A stretch of 64,000 nt of DNA. Source: JBBRHQ01 sp963840235. Lineage in GTDB: Bacteria > Actinomycetota > Thermoleophilia > Solirubrobacterales > 70-9. Shown piece after piece: positions 25,802-35,500 of this stretch. Under the pieces are notes generated by a model. It saw only the letters and a program-made list of their open reading frames with translations, had not been told where the DNA came from and ran no database searches. A program made the translations under genes and the position numbers. Positions within the stretch are counted from its first letter, which is position 1, and every line of letters starts with the position of its first letter. The stretch covers positions 310,001-374,000 of the forward strand of contig CAWIYC010000001.1 in NCBI GenBank assembly GCA_963840235.1, given 5' to 3'.

Positions 25802-26964
25802 GCGCTCTCGCTTTCCTTGGCCGCCGCCGCCTCGGCGGCCAGCAGATCCTCGGGCGGTTCGTCGGGCTCGGGCTCGACGTCCTCCTCGCCCTTGATGTAG
25901 AGGTTGAACTCCTCGCGGTGCTCCTCGGCGTGGGCGTAGATCGCCTTGACCTCGTCCTGGGCGCCGTCGGGCAGCTTCGCGTGGACGCCGGGCATCAGCT
26001 TCGGAACTGAGCGCATCTTGCCGCTCCTGATCCCGCGGATCGCCGTCGGAATCGACCCGAACAGACCCTTGATCGCGCCGTGCATCGGCATCAGCTTGCC
26101 CTTGATCCCGGGGGCGAAGGACTCCTGCAGAAGCAGCGCCTCGTCGAGGGTCCCCTTCTTCTCGATGATCTTGACGAAGGCGTCCTCGTGGTTGTGACCG
26201 TGGTTCTGGTCCTTGATCCCCTGCTCTCCGGCGCGGCGGCGCAGCCGCATGATCTGGTCCATCGGCGCGACGTCCTTGGGGCAGGCGTCGATGCAGGAGA
26301 AGCAGTGGGTGCAGTCGTAGATCCCGTGCGGGTCCTGGGCGAGGTCGTAGAGGCGCTCCTTGGTCTCGGCGTCGCGGGGATCGCCGACGAAGCGGTAGGC
26401 CTTGGCCAGCGCCGCCGGGCCGATGAAGTCCGGGTCCGCCTCCATCGAGAGGCAGGAGGAGACGCAGGCGCCGCACTGGATGCAGGCCATCGACTGGGTG
26501 ATGTCGAGCATCGACTCGGGCTCGACGATGTACTCGCGCTCGGGCGGGTCGCCGGCGGGAAGCAGCCAGGGGGTGACCCGGCGGATCTTGGTCCAGTGGG
26601 TCGACTCCATGTCGGTGATCAGGTCCTTGATCACCGGCATGTTCCCCATCGGCTCGACGATGATCGGCGCGGCCCCGTCTGCTCCCATCGCCTCGGCCAT
26701 TTTCTCGGCGGCCGCAGAGGCCTCGCCGATCTGGGTCTTGCAGGCGAGGCCGGACTGGCCGTTGATCTTCATCCCGCAGGAGCCGCAGATCGCCGCCCGG
26801 CAGGAGCAGCGGACCGAGAGCGAGCCGTCGTCACGGTCCTTGGCCTGGAGAATCCCGTCGAGGACGCTCAGGGTGGGGTCGAGATCGACCTCGAAGGACT
26901 CCCAGTAGGGGCCCTTGCCCGATTCGGGCTGGTAGCGGCGCACCTTCAGCTCGTAGGAAGCCAT
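25798..26964 (-). CDS. sdhB: succinate dehydrogenase/fumarate reductase iron-sulfur subunit
   Basis: 388 residues. The plant-type [2Fe-2S] site is RCSCRAAICGSCGMKING with SGLACKT (about 52-75). Two ferredoxin-like clusters follow: CIQCGACVSSC and CTHCFSCIDACPKD. About 140 further residues, including an acidic tail rich in E, P and A, extend beyond the usual 240-residue length; such extensions occur in the SdhABE class. It wires electrons from FAD in SdhA to the next subunit. It starts 4 bp after the sdhA stop and overlaps the CCG subunit by 4 bp. Confidence 0.93.
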   Translation of the reverse strand: MASYELKVRRYQPESGKGPYWESFEVDLDPTLSVLDGILQAKDRDDGSLSVRCSCRAAICGSCGMKINGQSGLACKTQIGEASAAAEKMAEAMGADGAAPIIVEPMGNMPVIKDLITDMESTHWTKIRRVTPWLLPAGDPPEREYIVEPESMLDITQSMACIQCGACVSSCLSMEADPDFIGPAALAKAYRFVGDPRDAETKERLYDLAQDPHGIYDCTHCFSCIDACPKDVAPMDQIMRLRRRAGEQGIKDQNHGHNHEDAFVKIIEKKGTLDEALLLQESFAPGIKGKLMPMHGAIKGLFGSIPTAIRGIRSGKMRSVPKLMPGVHAKLPDGAQDEVKAIYAHAEEHREEFNLYIKGEEDVEPEPDEPPEDLLAAEAAAAKESESA

Positions 26965-26968
26965 TGGC

Positions 26969-28657
26969 TCAGTAGGTCCTTTCCTGGGGCTGCCATTGGG
27001 TGATCGTCACCTCTGAGTAGCTGATCTCGGGCCCGGCGTCGGTGGCGATGAGGTCGATGTGCTTGAGCCACTCGTCGTCGTTGCGCTCGGGGAAGTCCGT
27101 GCGGTACTGCGCGCCGCGGCTCTCCCTGCGCTCGAGGGCGGAGACGCAGCAGCACTCGGCGTTGTCGAGCATGTATCCGAGCTCGATCGCCCCCAGGACA
27201 TCCTGGTTGAAGATCGCGCCGCGGTCGTCTATATAGGCACTCGCCGCCTCCTCCTTCAGCCGGCGGACGGTCTCGAGCGCGGCCTGGATGCCGGCCTCGT
27301 CGCGGAATACGGCGACGTGCTTGTCCATGGTCGTGCCAAGATCGAGCTTGATCTCGGAGACGCGACGGCCGGAGCCGGGCTCGCGGGAGGCGATCTCGTC
27401 GATCGCGGCGCTCTCGTCGGCGAGCACCGATGGTGAGACGCGGGCCAGCGGCGTCGCCTTCGCCCTGGCGGCGGCGTCGTGGCCGGAGTGCTTGCCGAAG
27501 ATCAGCGTGTCGAGCAGGGAGTTGGCGCCCAGCCGGTTGCCCCCGTGGACCGAGACGCAGGCGGCCTCACCGGCGGCGTAGAGGCCGGCGACGTTGGTGC
27601 GGCCGCGGGCGTCGGTCTTGACCCCGCCCATGGTGTAGTGGTTGCCGGGCTTGATGTGGATCGGCTCGCGGGTGATGTCGACGCCGGCGAAGTCGCGGCC
27701 GACGAGGACGATCTCGCGCAGCGCTTCGTGGATCCGCTTGCGCGGGACCACGGTGATGTCGAGCGCGACGGTGCCATCGGGGAAGCCGCGCCCCTCGTTG
27801 ATCTCCGTCTGCTCGGCGCGGGAGACGACGTCGCGCGAGGCCAGCTCCATCTTGTTCGGTGCGTAGCGCTCCATGAAGCGCTCGCCCTTGGCGTTGAGCA
27901 GGTGCGCGCCCTCGCCGCGTGCCCCCTCGGTGATCAGGAAGCCCTTGCCGGCCAGCGTCGTCGGGTGGTACTGGATCATCTCCATGTCCATCAGCTTGGC
28001 CCCGGCCCGGTAGGCCATCGCGATCCCGTCGCCGGTGCAGATGAGGGCGTTGGTGGTCGGCTTCCAGGCCTGGCCGTTGCCGCCGCAGGCGAGGATCACC
28101 GACTTCGCCCGGAACAGCTCCATCGAGCCGTCGGCGATGTTGCGGGTGACGACGCCGCAGCACTCGCCCTCGTCGTCGATCGCCAGTGCCGTGCAGAACC
28201 ACTCCTCGTAGCGGGCGACCGAGTCCGAGTGCTTCATCAGCTGCTCGTAGAGGACGTGCATGATCGCCTGGCCGGTGATGTCGGCGACGTAGTAGGTGCG
28301 GGCGGCCGAGGCGCCGCCGAAGGCACGGGTCCCGAGCTTGCCCTCGGCGTTGCGGTGGAAGGTCACCCCGAGGTGCTCGAGGTGGAGGATCTCCTCCGGC
28401 GCCTCGCGGCACATGACCTCCACGGCGTCCTGGTCGGAGAGGTAGTCCGAGCCCTTGATGGTGTCGAAAGCGTGCGACTCCCAGGAGTCTCCGGGGTTGA
28501 GCGCCGCGTTGATCCCGCCCTGGGCCGCGTTGGAGTGCGAGCGCACCGGGTGGACCTTGCTGATGATCCCGACCGAGACGCCGTCCTCGGCGGCGGCGAG
28601 GGCTGCGCGCTGTCCGGCGAGGCCGGCTCCGATTACGAGCACGTCGTGGGTGGGCAC
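26969..28657 (-). CDS. sdhA: succinate dehydrogenase/fumarate reductase flavoprotein subunit
   Basis: 562 residues from GTG at 28657. The FAD-binding Rossmann start is VLVIGAGLAGQRAALAAAEDG. The histidine in RSHSNAAQGGINAAL is the usual covalent FAD attachment point. The substrate-site segments HPTTLAGKGFLITEGARGEGA and HYTMGGVKTDARGRTNVAGLYAAGE, and the C-terminal RRESRGAQYRTDFPERND, are all present. It oxidises succinate to fumarate in the TCA cycle. TATAGGAT lies about 10 bp upstream of the start codon, hinting at a near-leaderless transcript. Confidence 0.95.
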   Translation of the reverse strand: MPTHDVLVIGAGLAGQRAALAAAEDGVSVGIISKVHPVRSHSNAAQGGINAALNPGDSWESHAFDTIKGSDYLSDQDAVEVMCREAPEEILHLEHLGVTFHRNAEGKLGTRAFGGASAARTYYVADITGQAIMHVLYEQLMKHSDSVARYEEWFCTALAIDDEGECCGVVTRNIADGSMELFRAKSVILACGGNGQAWKPTTNALICTGDGIAMAYRAGAKLMDMEMIQYHPTTLAGKGFLITEGARGEGAHLLNAKGERFMERYAPNKMELASRDVVSRAEQTEINEGRGFPDGTVALDITVVPRKRIHEALREIVLVGRDFAGVDITREPIHIKPGNHYTMGGVKTDARGRTNVAGLYAAGEAACVSVHGGNRLGANSLLDTLIFGKHSGHDAAARAKATPLARVSPSVLADESAAIDEIASREPGSGRRVSEIKLDLGTTMDKHVAVFRDEAGIQAALETVRRLKEEAASAYIDDRGAIFNQDVLGAIELGYMLDNAECCCVSALERRESRGAQYRTDFPERNDDEWLKHIDLIATDAGPEISYSEVTITQWQPQERTY

Positions 28658-28695
28658 GAACGCGATCCTATAGATCGGCGTCCCCCCGCCGACGG

Positions 28696-29862
28696 CTAGC
28701 CGGCGACGGAGTCGCGCAGCGCTCGACCGACCTGCTCCGCGGTGACGATTCCCGAGAGGCGCCCGTTCGAGTCGATCGCGATCAGGGCGCCGAAGCGGCG
28801 CAGATTCTGGTTACCGAGGAGGCTGTCGAGCGGGGCGTCCTCGCTCACGTGCAGGGTGCCGCGGTCGAACTCGAGCAGGTCGGCGACGGTCGAGGTCGAG
28901 CGGACGGGCTCGGGAACCTCGTCCGCGCGGTCGCGCTCCAGCAGGCCGCGGAAGCGCCGGCCGGCGTCGACAACCGGGAACCAGGGCCAGCGGTAGCGGA
29001 GGAAGTACTCGTCGAGCGCCCGCTCGACGCTGAGCTCCTCCGGGATTGCCACCGGCTCACGGTCCATCACGTCGGAGACGCGGATCCCCTCGATCTTGCT
29101 GGAGATCGCAGTCTGCATGTTGGCGGCCCGGGCGGAGCCGTTGATAACCATCCCGATCAGCGCCAACCAGACCCCGCTGAAGAGGTTGCCGGTGAAGGCG
29201 AGGTAGATGCCGGCCCCGATGAAGAGGTAGGCGAACGCCTGCCCGAGGGTGGCTGCGAAGCGGGTCGCCGAGGCCCGGTCGCCGGTTCGCCACCAGGCGA
29301 TCGCGCGGGCGATCCGGCCGCCGTCCATGGGGAAGGCGGGGAGGAGGTTGAAGACGAGGACGAGGAGATTGATGGACGCCAGCCAGGCGACCATCGCCAG
29401 CACGCCGGAGGTGTCGGCTGTGCCCTTTACCAGCATCGCGTCCCTGAAGTCGTCGGCGCCGGCCGCGAGCAGGCCGGCCGCGGTCAGCGCCAGGACGATC
29501 GCCAGGGTCACCAGCGGGCCGCCGATCGCAACCTTGAACTCGGCCGCCGGGGTCTCGGACTCCTTCTCCATCCGGGCCACGCCGCCGAAGATCCAGAGCT
29601 GGATGCTCGAGATCCCGATCCCCTCGCGCCGGGCGAAGTAGGCGTGGCCGAGCTCGTGCAGGAGGATCGAGCCGAAGAAGCCCATGGCGCTGGCGACCGC
29701 GAGCGCGTAGGCCTGTGTCGAGGAGCTCGGCTCCCCGAGCACGTCTCCGTAGAAGCCGGAGAGCCAGACGATCACGAGGAAGAGGACGATGAACCACGAC
29801 CAATCGACCGCGATCCGGATTCCGCGGACGTGGAAGAGGGTTATCGAGCCGCCTCCGAGCAT
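28696..29862 (-). CDS. site-2 protease family protein with CBS domains
   Basis: 388 residues from ATG at 29862 (MLGGGSITLFHVRGIRIAVD), the family-typical start; a further ATG at 29883 is less likely. The zinc motif HELGH (about 69-73) lies in a membrane helix. The third ligand region is NLLPAFPMDGGR. Six hydrophobic segments precede a C-terminal pair of CBS domains (VSDVMDREPVAIPEELSVERA and DSLLGNQNLRRFGALIAIDS). Such S2P proteases act on membrane-bound anti-sigma factors or signal-peptide remnants; CBS domains sense adenosyl nucleotides. Divergent from the GNAT gene by 36 bp. Confidence 0.92.
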   Translation of the reverse strand: MLGGGSITLFHVRGIRIAVDWSWFIVLFLVIVWLSGFYGDVLGEPSSSTQAYALAVASAMGFFGSILLHELGHAYFARREGIGISSIQLWIFGGVARMEKESETPAAEFKVAIGGPLVTLAIVLALTAAGLLAAGADDFRDAMLVKGTADTSGVLAMVAWLASINLLVLVFNLLPAFPMDGGRIARAIAWWRTGDRASATRFAATLGQAFAYLFIGAGIYLAFTGNLFSGVWLALIGMVINGSARAANMQTAISSKIEGIRVSDVMDREPVAIPEELSVERALDEYFLRYRWPWFPVVDAGRRFRGLLERDRADEVPEPVRSTSTVADLLEFDRGTLHVSEDAPLDSLLGNQNLRRFGALIAIDSNGRLSGIVTAEQVGRALRDSVAG

Positions 29863-29898
29863 GCACCAATGGTAGGCGCCCATGACAACCTGCCGGGT

Positions 29899-30351
29899 AT
29901 GAGGCGGCGCTTGCGCGACGGATTCGAGCTGGACGACGATCCCCGGCGGGTGGACGTCGAGGCCGCATGCCGCTTTCTCGCCGAGGACTCCTACTGGGCG
30001 CGGGGGAGGGAGCGGAGCTTGATCGAGATGACGATCAGGGAGGCGACCCGGGTGATCGGCGCCTACGCACCCGACGGGGCCATGGCCGGCTATGCCAGGG
30101 TCGTCTCGGACGGGGTCGTCTTCGCAATCCTGGTTGATGTCTTCGTGCTGGAATGCTTCCGGGGCAGGGGCCTCGGGGTCGAGATCGTGCGCGAGGCGGT
30201 CGAGAACGGCCCCCACGCGGAGCTTCGCTGGATCCTCGCCACCGCCGACGCCCAGGGCCTCTACGAGAAGTTCGGCTTCGGCGAGCCCTCCCACCTGCTT
30301 ATGGAGCGGCCTTCAGCGGACCCCGAGCCCTGGAGGGACGACTCCGCCTGA
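29899..30351 (+). CDS. GNAT-family N-acetyltransferase
   Basis: 150 residues from ATG at 29899. The acetyl-CoA loop is VDVFVLECFRGRGLGVEIVREAVE, followed by LRWILATADAQGLYEKFGFGEPSHLLMER. Together these are the A and B motifs of small GNATs resembling bacterial YjdJ-like or arginine-type acetyltransferases. No substrate domain is apparent. The start codon leaves only a 36-bp divergent gap to the site-2 protease gene. Confidence 0.85.
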   Translation: MRRRLRDGFELDDDPRRVDVEAACRFLAEDSYWARGRERSLIEMTIREATRVIGAYAPDGAMAGYARVVSDGVVFAILVDVFVLECFRGRGLGVEIVREAVENGPHAELRWILATADAQGLYEKFGFGEPSHLLMERPSADPEPWRDDSA

Positions 30352-30365
30352 GACCGCTGCGGTGC

Positions 30366-32039
30366 TCAGACCTGCGGCCTGTGGCGCTCGACGATGTGGG
30401 CGAAGTCGGCGCCCGCGGGCAGTGTCCCGAAGGTCTGTCCCCAGTCGCCAGAGAGCCGCGACGCGCAGAAGGCATCGGCGACGGCCTCATCGCCGTAGCG
30501 GAGGAGGAGGGAGCCTTGCAGCGCCAGCGCCATTCGCTCGACCACCCGCCTGGCTCGGGGCTCCAGCGTGGCGGGGTCGGAGGTGATCTCCTCGCGCAGG
30601 CCCTCGGCGAAGGCAGCCAGGCGAGGCTCGGCCGCGGCACCCTCGGCTACCTCGGCGAAGAACGCGTCGACTGCGGCCGGGCTCTTGACCATCGCCCGCA
30701 TCACGTCGAGACACTGGACGTTGCCCGAGCCCTCCCAGATGGAGGAGAGCGGGCTCTCGCGGAACAGCCGCGGCATCCCCGACTCCTCTACGTAGCCGTT
30801 GCCGCCGAGGCACTCGAGGCTCTCGACCGCGTGCACCGGGGCCCGCTTGCAGATCCAGTACTTCAAGACGGCGTTCGCCAGGCGCCGGAAGTCGGCGGCT
30901 CCCTGATCGCCGTCGGCCACCTCGTCATAGGAGCGGGCGAGCCGCAATGCCGAGATCGTCGCCGCCTCGGACTCGATGCAGAGGTCGGCGAGGACGTTCT
31001 GCATCAGCGGCTGGTCGATCAGAGCCTTGCCGAAGGCGGAGCGGTGGGCCGCGTGGTGGGTCGCCTGCGCAACCCCCGCCCGCATCCCCGCGGACGAGCC
31101 GATCGTGCAGTCGAGGCGGGTGTGGTTGACCATCTCGATGATCGTCGGCACCCCCCGCCCCTCCTCTCCGACCATCCGCGCCCAGGCGCCGCGGAACTCG
31201 ACCTCGCTGGAGGCGTTGGAGCGGTTTCCGAGCTTGTCCTTGAGTCGCTGTATCTCGAAGCGGTTGAGCTCGCCGCCGGGGGTCCAGCGCGGCATCAGGA
31301 AGCAGGAGATGCCCGATTCGGTCTGCGCCAGGACGAGGAAGGCGTCGCACATCGGCGCCGAGCAGAACCACTTGTGGCCGGTGATCTCGTATTCGGCGCC
31401 GGGGCCGCCGCCGTTCAGCGGGGTCGCGGCGGTGGTGTTGGCGCGTACGTCGGAGCCGCCCTGCTTTTCGGTCATCGCCATCCCGCACAGCGCGCCGCTC
31501 TTCTCTCCTGCCGGGGAGAAGCGCGGGTCGTATTCGAGCGAGAGGAACCGCTGCTCCCACTCCTGCGCCAGCTCGGGCTGCATTCTCAGCGCCGGGATTG
31601 CCGAGTAGGTCATCGAGATAGGGCAGCCGACGCCGCCCTCGGCCTGCGCCAGCTGCATGAACAGGGCGGCGCGGGCGACGTGGGCGCCCGGTCCCGGCTC
31701 GCGCCAGGGCAGCGCGTGCAGTCCGTTGGAGACCCCGATCGCCATCAGCTCGTGCCAGGAGCTGTCGAAGACGACCTCGTCGACGCGGTTGCCGAAGCGG
31801 TCGTGGGCGCGCAGCTCCGGGCGCTTCTCGTTCGCCTCGAAACCGAGCCGGATCACTCGAGCCGAGCCGCACAGCTCGCCGAGGTCACGGACGCGGTCCT
31901 CGGCCCAGCCGCCACCCTCGCGCTCGAGCGCCTCGGCCAGCGGCCGGTCCTCGGAGAAGGTGTTGAAGTCCTCCAGCGGCGGCGGCTGGTTGACGACGGC
32001 GTGCGTCGCCCGGGCGCTTCGATCCTCGATCGTTGCCAC
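30366..32039 (-). CDS. acyl-CoA dehydrogenase, AidB-like
   Basis: 557 residues, longer than standard acyl-CoA dehydrogenases (about 380) and close to AidB (about 540). The flavin-binding middle is present: CGMAMTEKQGGSDVRANTT and YEITGHKWFCSAPMCDAFLVLAQTESG. The C-terminal helical domain contains RLDCTIGSSAGMRAGVAQATHHAAHRSAFG, CLGGNGYVEESGMPRLFRES and IWEGSGNVQCLDVMRAM. Glu in IWEGSGN is at the position of the catalytic base. AidB relatives bind nucleic acid or act in alkylation response; others are isovaleryl-CoA type dehydrogenases. Function is therefore open. Confidence 0.9.
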   Translation of the reverse strand: MATIEDRSARATHAVVNQPPPLEDFNTFSEDRPLAEALEREGGGWAEDRVRDLGELCGSARVIRLGFEANEKRPELRAHDRFGNRVDEVVFDSSWHELMAIGVSNGLHALPWREPGPGAHVARAALFMQLAQAEGGVGCPISMTYSAIPALRMQPELAQEWEQRFLSLEYDPRFSPAGEKSGALCGMAMTEKQGGSDVRANTTAATPLNGGGPGAEYEITGHKWFCSAPMCDAFLVLAQTESGISCFLMPRWTPGGELNRFEIQRLKDKLGNRSNASSEVEFRGAWARMVGEEGRGVPTIIEMVNHTRLDCTIGSSAGMRAGVAQATHHAAHRSAFGKALIDQPLMQNVLADLCIESEAATISALRLARSYDEVADGDQGAADFRRLANAVLKYWICKRAPVHAVESLECLGGNGYVEESGMPRLFRESPLSSIWEGSGNVQCLDVMRAMVKSPAAVDAFFAEVAEGAAAEPRLAAFAEGLREEITSDPATLEPRARRVVERMALALQGSLLLRYGDEAVADAFCASRLSGDWGQTFGTLPAGADFAHIVERHRPQV

Positions 32040-32086
32040 GGGGGAATCCTACGCCCCGGCCGGGAAGCGCGGCTATGATCGGCCCG

Positions 32087-32503
32087 ATGGCGGATGTCGC
32101 CGAGAGCCTCGCTCGCATCCCCCTCTTCGCCGGACTCGGCAAGAAGGATCTGAAACGACTCGCCAACCAGATGAGCGAGCGCACCTTCTCCGAGGGGGAC
32201 GCCGTCGCCACCGAGGGGCAGACCGGGGTCGGCTTCTTCCTGATCGAGGACGGCAACGCCACCGTAAGCATTGACGGCGAGACGATCCGCACGCTCGGGC
32301 CGGGAGACCATTTCGGCGAAATCGCCCTGATAGACGAGGGCCCGCGCACAGCCACCGTCCTCGCCGCGACCGACCTGCGTTGTCGGGGGATGAGCTCGTG
32401 GGAGTTCCGCCCGCTGGTTCAGGAGCACCCGGAGTTCGCCTGGCCGCTGCTGCAGGCGATGACCGGCTACCTGCGCCAAGCGGAGGCGCGCCACCGCAGC
32501 TGA
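32087..32503 (+). CDS. single-domain cyclic nucleotide-binding protein
   Basis: 138 residues from ATG at 32087; an ATG at 32075 is an alternative. It is one CRP/PKA-type beta-roll: LFAGLGKKDLKRLANQMSE, FFLIEDGNATVSIDGE, and the phosphate-binding cassette GDHFGEIALIDEGPRTATV. In the cassette the Glu and Arg that hold the cyclic phosphate are both kept. There is no DNA-binding domain, so it is a sensor or adaptor and not a CRP regulator. It faces the class III cyclase gene tail-to-tail with 20 bp between stops. Confidence 0.9.
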   Translation: MADVAESLARIPLFAGLGKKDLKRLANQMSERTFSEGDAVATEGQTGVGFFLIEDGNATVSIDGETIRTLGPGDHFGEIALIDEGPRTATVLAATDLRCRGMSSWEFRPLVQEHPEFAWPLLQAMTGYLRQAEARHRS

Positions 32504-32513
32504 TCTGCGGTGG
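32491..32513. terminator. bidirectional hairpin between convergent genes
   Basis: CCACCGCAG (32491-32499) pairs perfectly with CTGCGGTGG (32505-32513) around a 5-nt loop that includes the stop codon of the cyclic-nucleotide-binding gene. It ends about 10 bp before the stop of the convergent cyclase gene. It has no T-tract, as is common in very GC-rich actinobacteria. Termination is inferred. Confidence 0.45.
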
Positions 32514-32523
32514 GGCCGCCGCG

Positions 32524-35500
32524 CTAGTCGGCGGGAAGGGTCGCGCCGAGGCGCTCGAACATGGCCGTCACCCGCTCGCGGGCGTCGCCGCCGATCAGCC
32601 AGCCGGTGCGGGCAGCCTGGTAGGGGCACTCGATCGCCTCGAACAGCTCCATCGCGGCGCCGAGCAGGGCGCCATCGCCCGTCTGAACCCCCTCTGCCCG
32701 CCGCAGCAACCCCTGCGCGTAGCGATTCTCACCGATGAATCCCCGGGCCAGCCCGATCGCCTCCGAGGTGTCGGGGCGCCCCGCGCGGGCAAAGGCCTCG
32801 GCGCGAGCGGCGTGGTAGACGGTCCGCCACCAGAAGCTCTCGGTCGCCGTCTCGGCGAGTTGCCCGGCGGCAGACGAGAGGCGCCCGTTGTGGAGGTCCA
32901 CGTCAGCCCGCCAAAGCGTGATCCCGTGCGCCTGCCCCGAGATGTCAGGTGCGACCTGCTCGCCGAACGCGAACCACTCCTCCGCCGCCGCTTCGTTGCC
33001 ACGGTAACCGTGGATCGCCCCGGCCGAAGCCAGCGCCGCCGCCATTGCGGCCAGCGGCGGCTTGCCTGCGGCATTCCACTCCTCACGGAACTGAGCGGCG
33101 CTTTCCAGGACGAGGTCCCACTCGCCGAGGTAGAAGGCCGGCAGCATCTCCCGCTCCCAGGCGGAGTAGGCGATTCCACGGCTCAGGTCCAGCCGCCTTG
33201 CATCGGCGGCGAATTCCGCTGCCTCGCGGAACGCCCCTGTCTGCAATAGCGATTCGACCATCATGTGCAGGGCGTCGCTGCGCTCCACGTCGAGCGTCGG
33301 CGAGGTGGGGTTGGCGTCGATCAGCTCGAGGCGCTCCTGAGCCAGGTCCACCGCTACGCGGTGGCGGCCGGCGTTCCACTGGGGCACCTGGGCGGCGTCC
33401 AGGGCGCCGGAGATCAGGGTCGGATCGCCGACCTCACGAGCCATGGCCAACCCTTCCCGGGCCGGTTCGGGCATCTCATCCTCGCGCCCGTATGCCCACG
33501 CAATCCAGGCGTCATTGAGGCGCAGTCGGGCCTCGGTGACCGCGTCTGCCGGGTCCGCCAACGCACGGGCCCTTGCCTGAACCGACCTGGACTCCTCCTC
33601 GGAGATCCTGCCGCTGATGCCCCCCATCCTGGTCGCGACCTCGACCACCCGCGCATACGAAGCTGCCGCCGCCGCATCATCACCGGCTTCCTCCCAGATG
33701 TTCGCCGTCTCGCGCAGCAGCCGCAGCGCTTCGGCTCCTTCCCAGCGCCGCAGCGCGATCTCGGCCGCCGTCTTCAGGATCGTGGCCCGATCGGCTGGCT
33801 GTGGGGCAAGCTCGGCCGCCTGCTCGTAGAGCTCCTTGCCGCGGCCACCGGCGCCGCGCCGCACGGCGAAGTCGGCTGCTTCCAAGAGCGCGTCGCGGGC
33901 GGGCTCTGCCCGCCCCCCCGATCCCTCGACGGCTGCCGCCTCGGCCAGGTGGAAGGCGCGCAGCTCGGCCAGCTCGGCGTAGCGCCCTCCGGCATGCTCG
34001 CGGATGTCTTCCGCGACCCGCTCGTGCAGGCGCACCCGCTCGGTCCTGGGCAGTGAGGAGTAGGCGACGTCGCGAATCAACTGGTGGCGGAAGGCGAAGT
34101 GGCCGGGTCCCTTCGTGGCCTGCTCGACTACCAGCGCCTTGCGCGTCAACTCGGTCAACTCACGCCGCGGCGACGAGCCGAGCAGGTGGGTGAGCTGACC
34201 CTCGCCAAAGGTGTGACCGAGGACCGCCGCCTGCTGCAGGACGCCCTTCTCCTTTGTCGGCAGCAGGTCGATCCTTGCCGCGATCGTCGCCTGGACCGTG
34301 TCTGGAAGGGCACCGAGGGCTCCCTCGCCGCGATCCTCGAGCAGCGCCCGCGAGACCTCCTCAGCGAAGAACGGGTTCCCCCCCGAGGTCTCGACCACAC
34401 GAGTCGCCAGCGATCTCGATTCGGGCGGCAGCAGCCGCTCGGCAAGGATCGTGACCGAATCGGGGTCAAGTGGGCGCAGCTCCAGCTGGCTGACGTTGCC
34501 GATGGCCCGGCCGAAATCGGGTCGCCGCTCCATCAGCTCCGGCCGGCTGGTGCAGAGCAGGAGCAGGGGCGCGTCGCCCAGCCCGAACACAACCTCTTCG
34601 AGCAGGTCGAGCAGGCCGTCGTCCGCCCAGTGGGCATCGTCGATGCCGATCACCAGCGGGCGCTCGGCGGCGAGCAGCCCGACGAATCGGCGCCAGGAGC
34701 GCCGCAGCTCCTCCTCTGCGCTCGCCTCGCGGTCCTCCTCGGCGCCGCGCAGGGCAAGTGCGAGTGAGGCGGCGACCTCGTCGGCGTCTTCGGCGCCAAG
34801 CCCGGCAAGGAGCGAGCTCAGCGAGCGCTCCACTTCTCCGACCGGCGCCTCCTCCGATGCGCCCGCGGCGGCGCGCAGGATCTCGCCGAGTGCCCAGAAG
34901 GCGATCCCCCGGCCGAATGGGGGGTTGCGCCCGACCAGGACCCTGGGCGGGTCGGGTCCCGCCTCGAGCTCGTCGGTGAGCTCGGAGGCGAGCCGCGTCT
35001 TGCCGATCCCGGCCTCGCCGATGATCGTCACCAGCTCGGGGACGCCCTCTCGTGCCGCCCGCCGGTAGATCAGTCGCAGCAACTCAATGTCGTCATCGCG
35101 GCCGACCAGCGGCGTCGCGGTCGGATCCGGGCGTCCGTCGGCTCCCGACGCCCGTAGCGCGACGAGGGGCTGCTCGATGCCCTTGGCCTCGACCGCGGGT
35201 CCCGGATCCAGCAGGACCCTGCGGCAGGAGCGGCCGGCGCGCTCGCCGACAAGGACCTCCCCCGGCGCCGCGGCCTGCTGCAGGCGGGCTGCGGCGTTGA
35301 CCGCCTCGCCGGTCAGGGAGAGATCGCCGTCGCGCTCGCCGGCCAGCACCTCGCCCGTCTCGATACCGACCCGGACCGCCAGGCCGGCGTCGAGTGCCTC
35401 CACGCGCTCCAGCAGCGCCAGCGCCGCGGTCACGGCGCGATCCGGGTCGTCGCCGTGCGCAACCGGGACTCCGAAGACAGCAAGCACCGCGTCGCCGATG

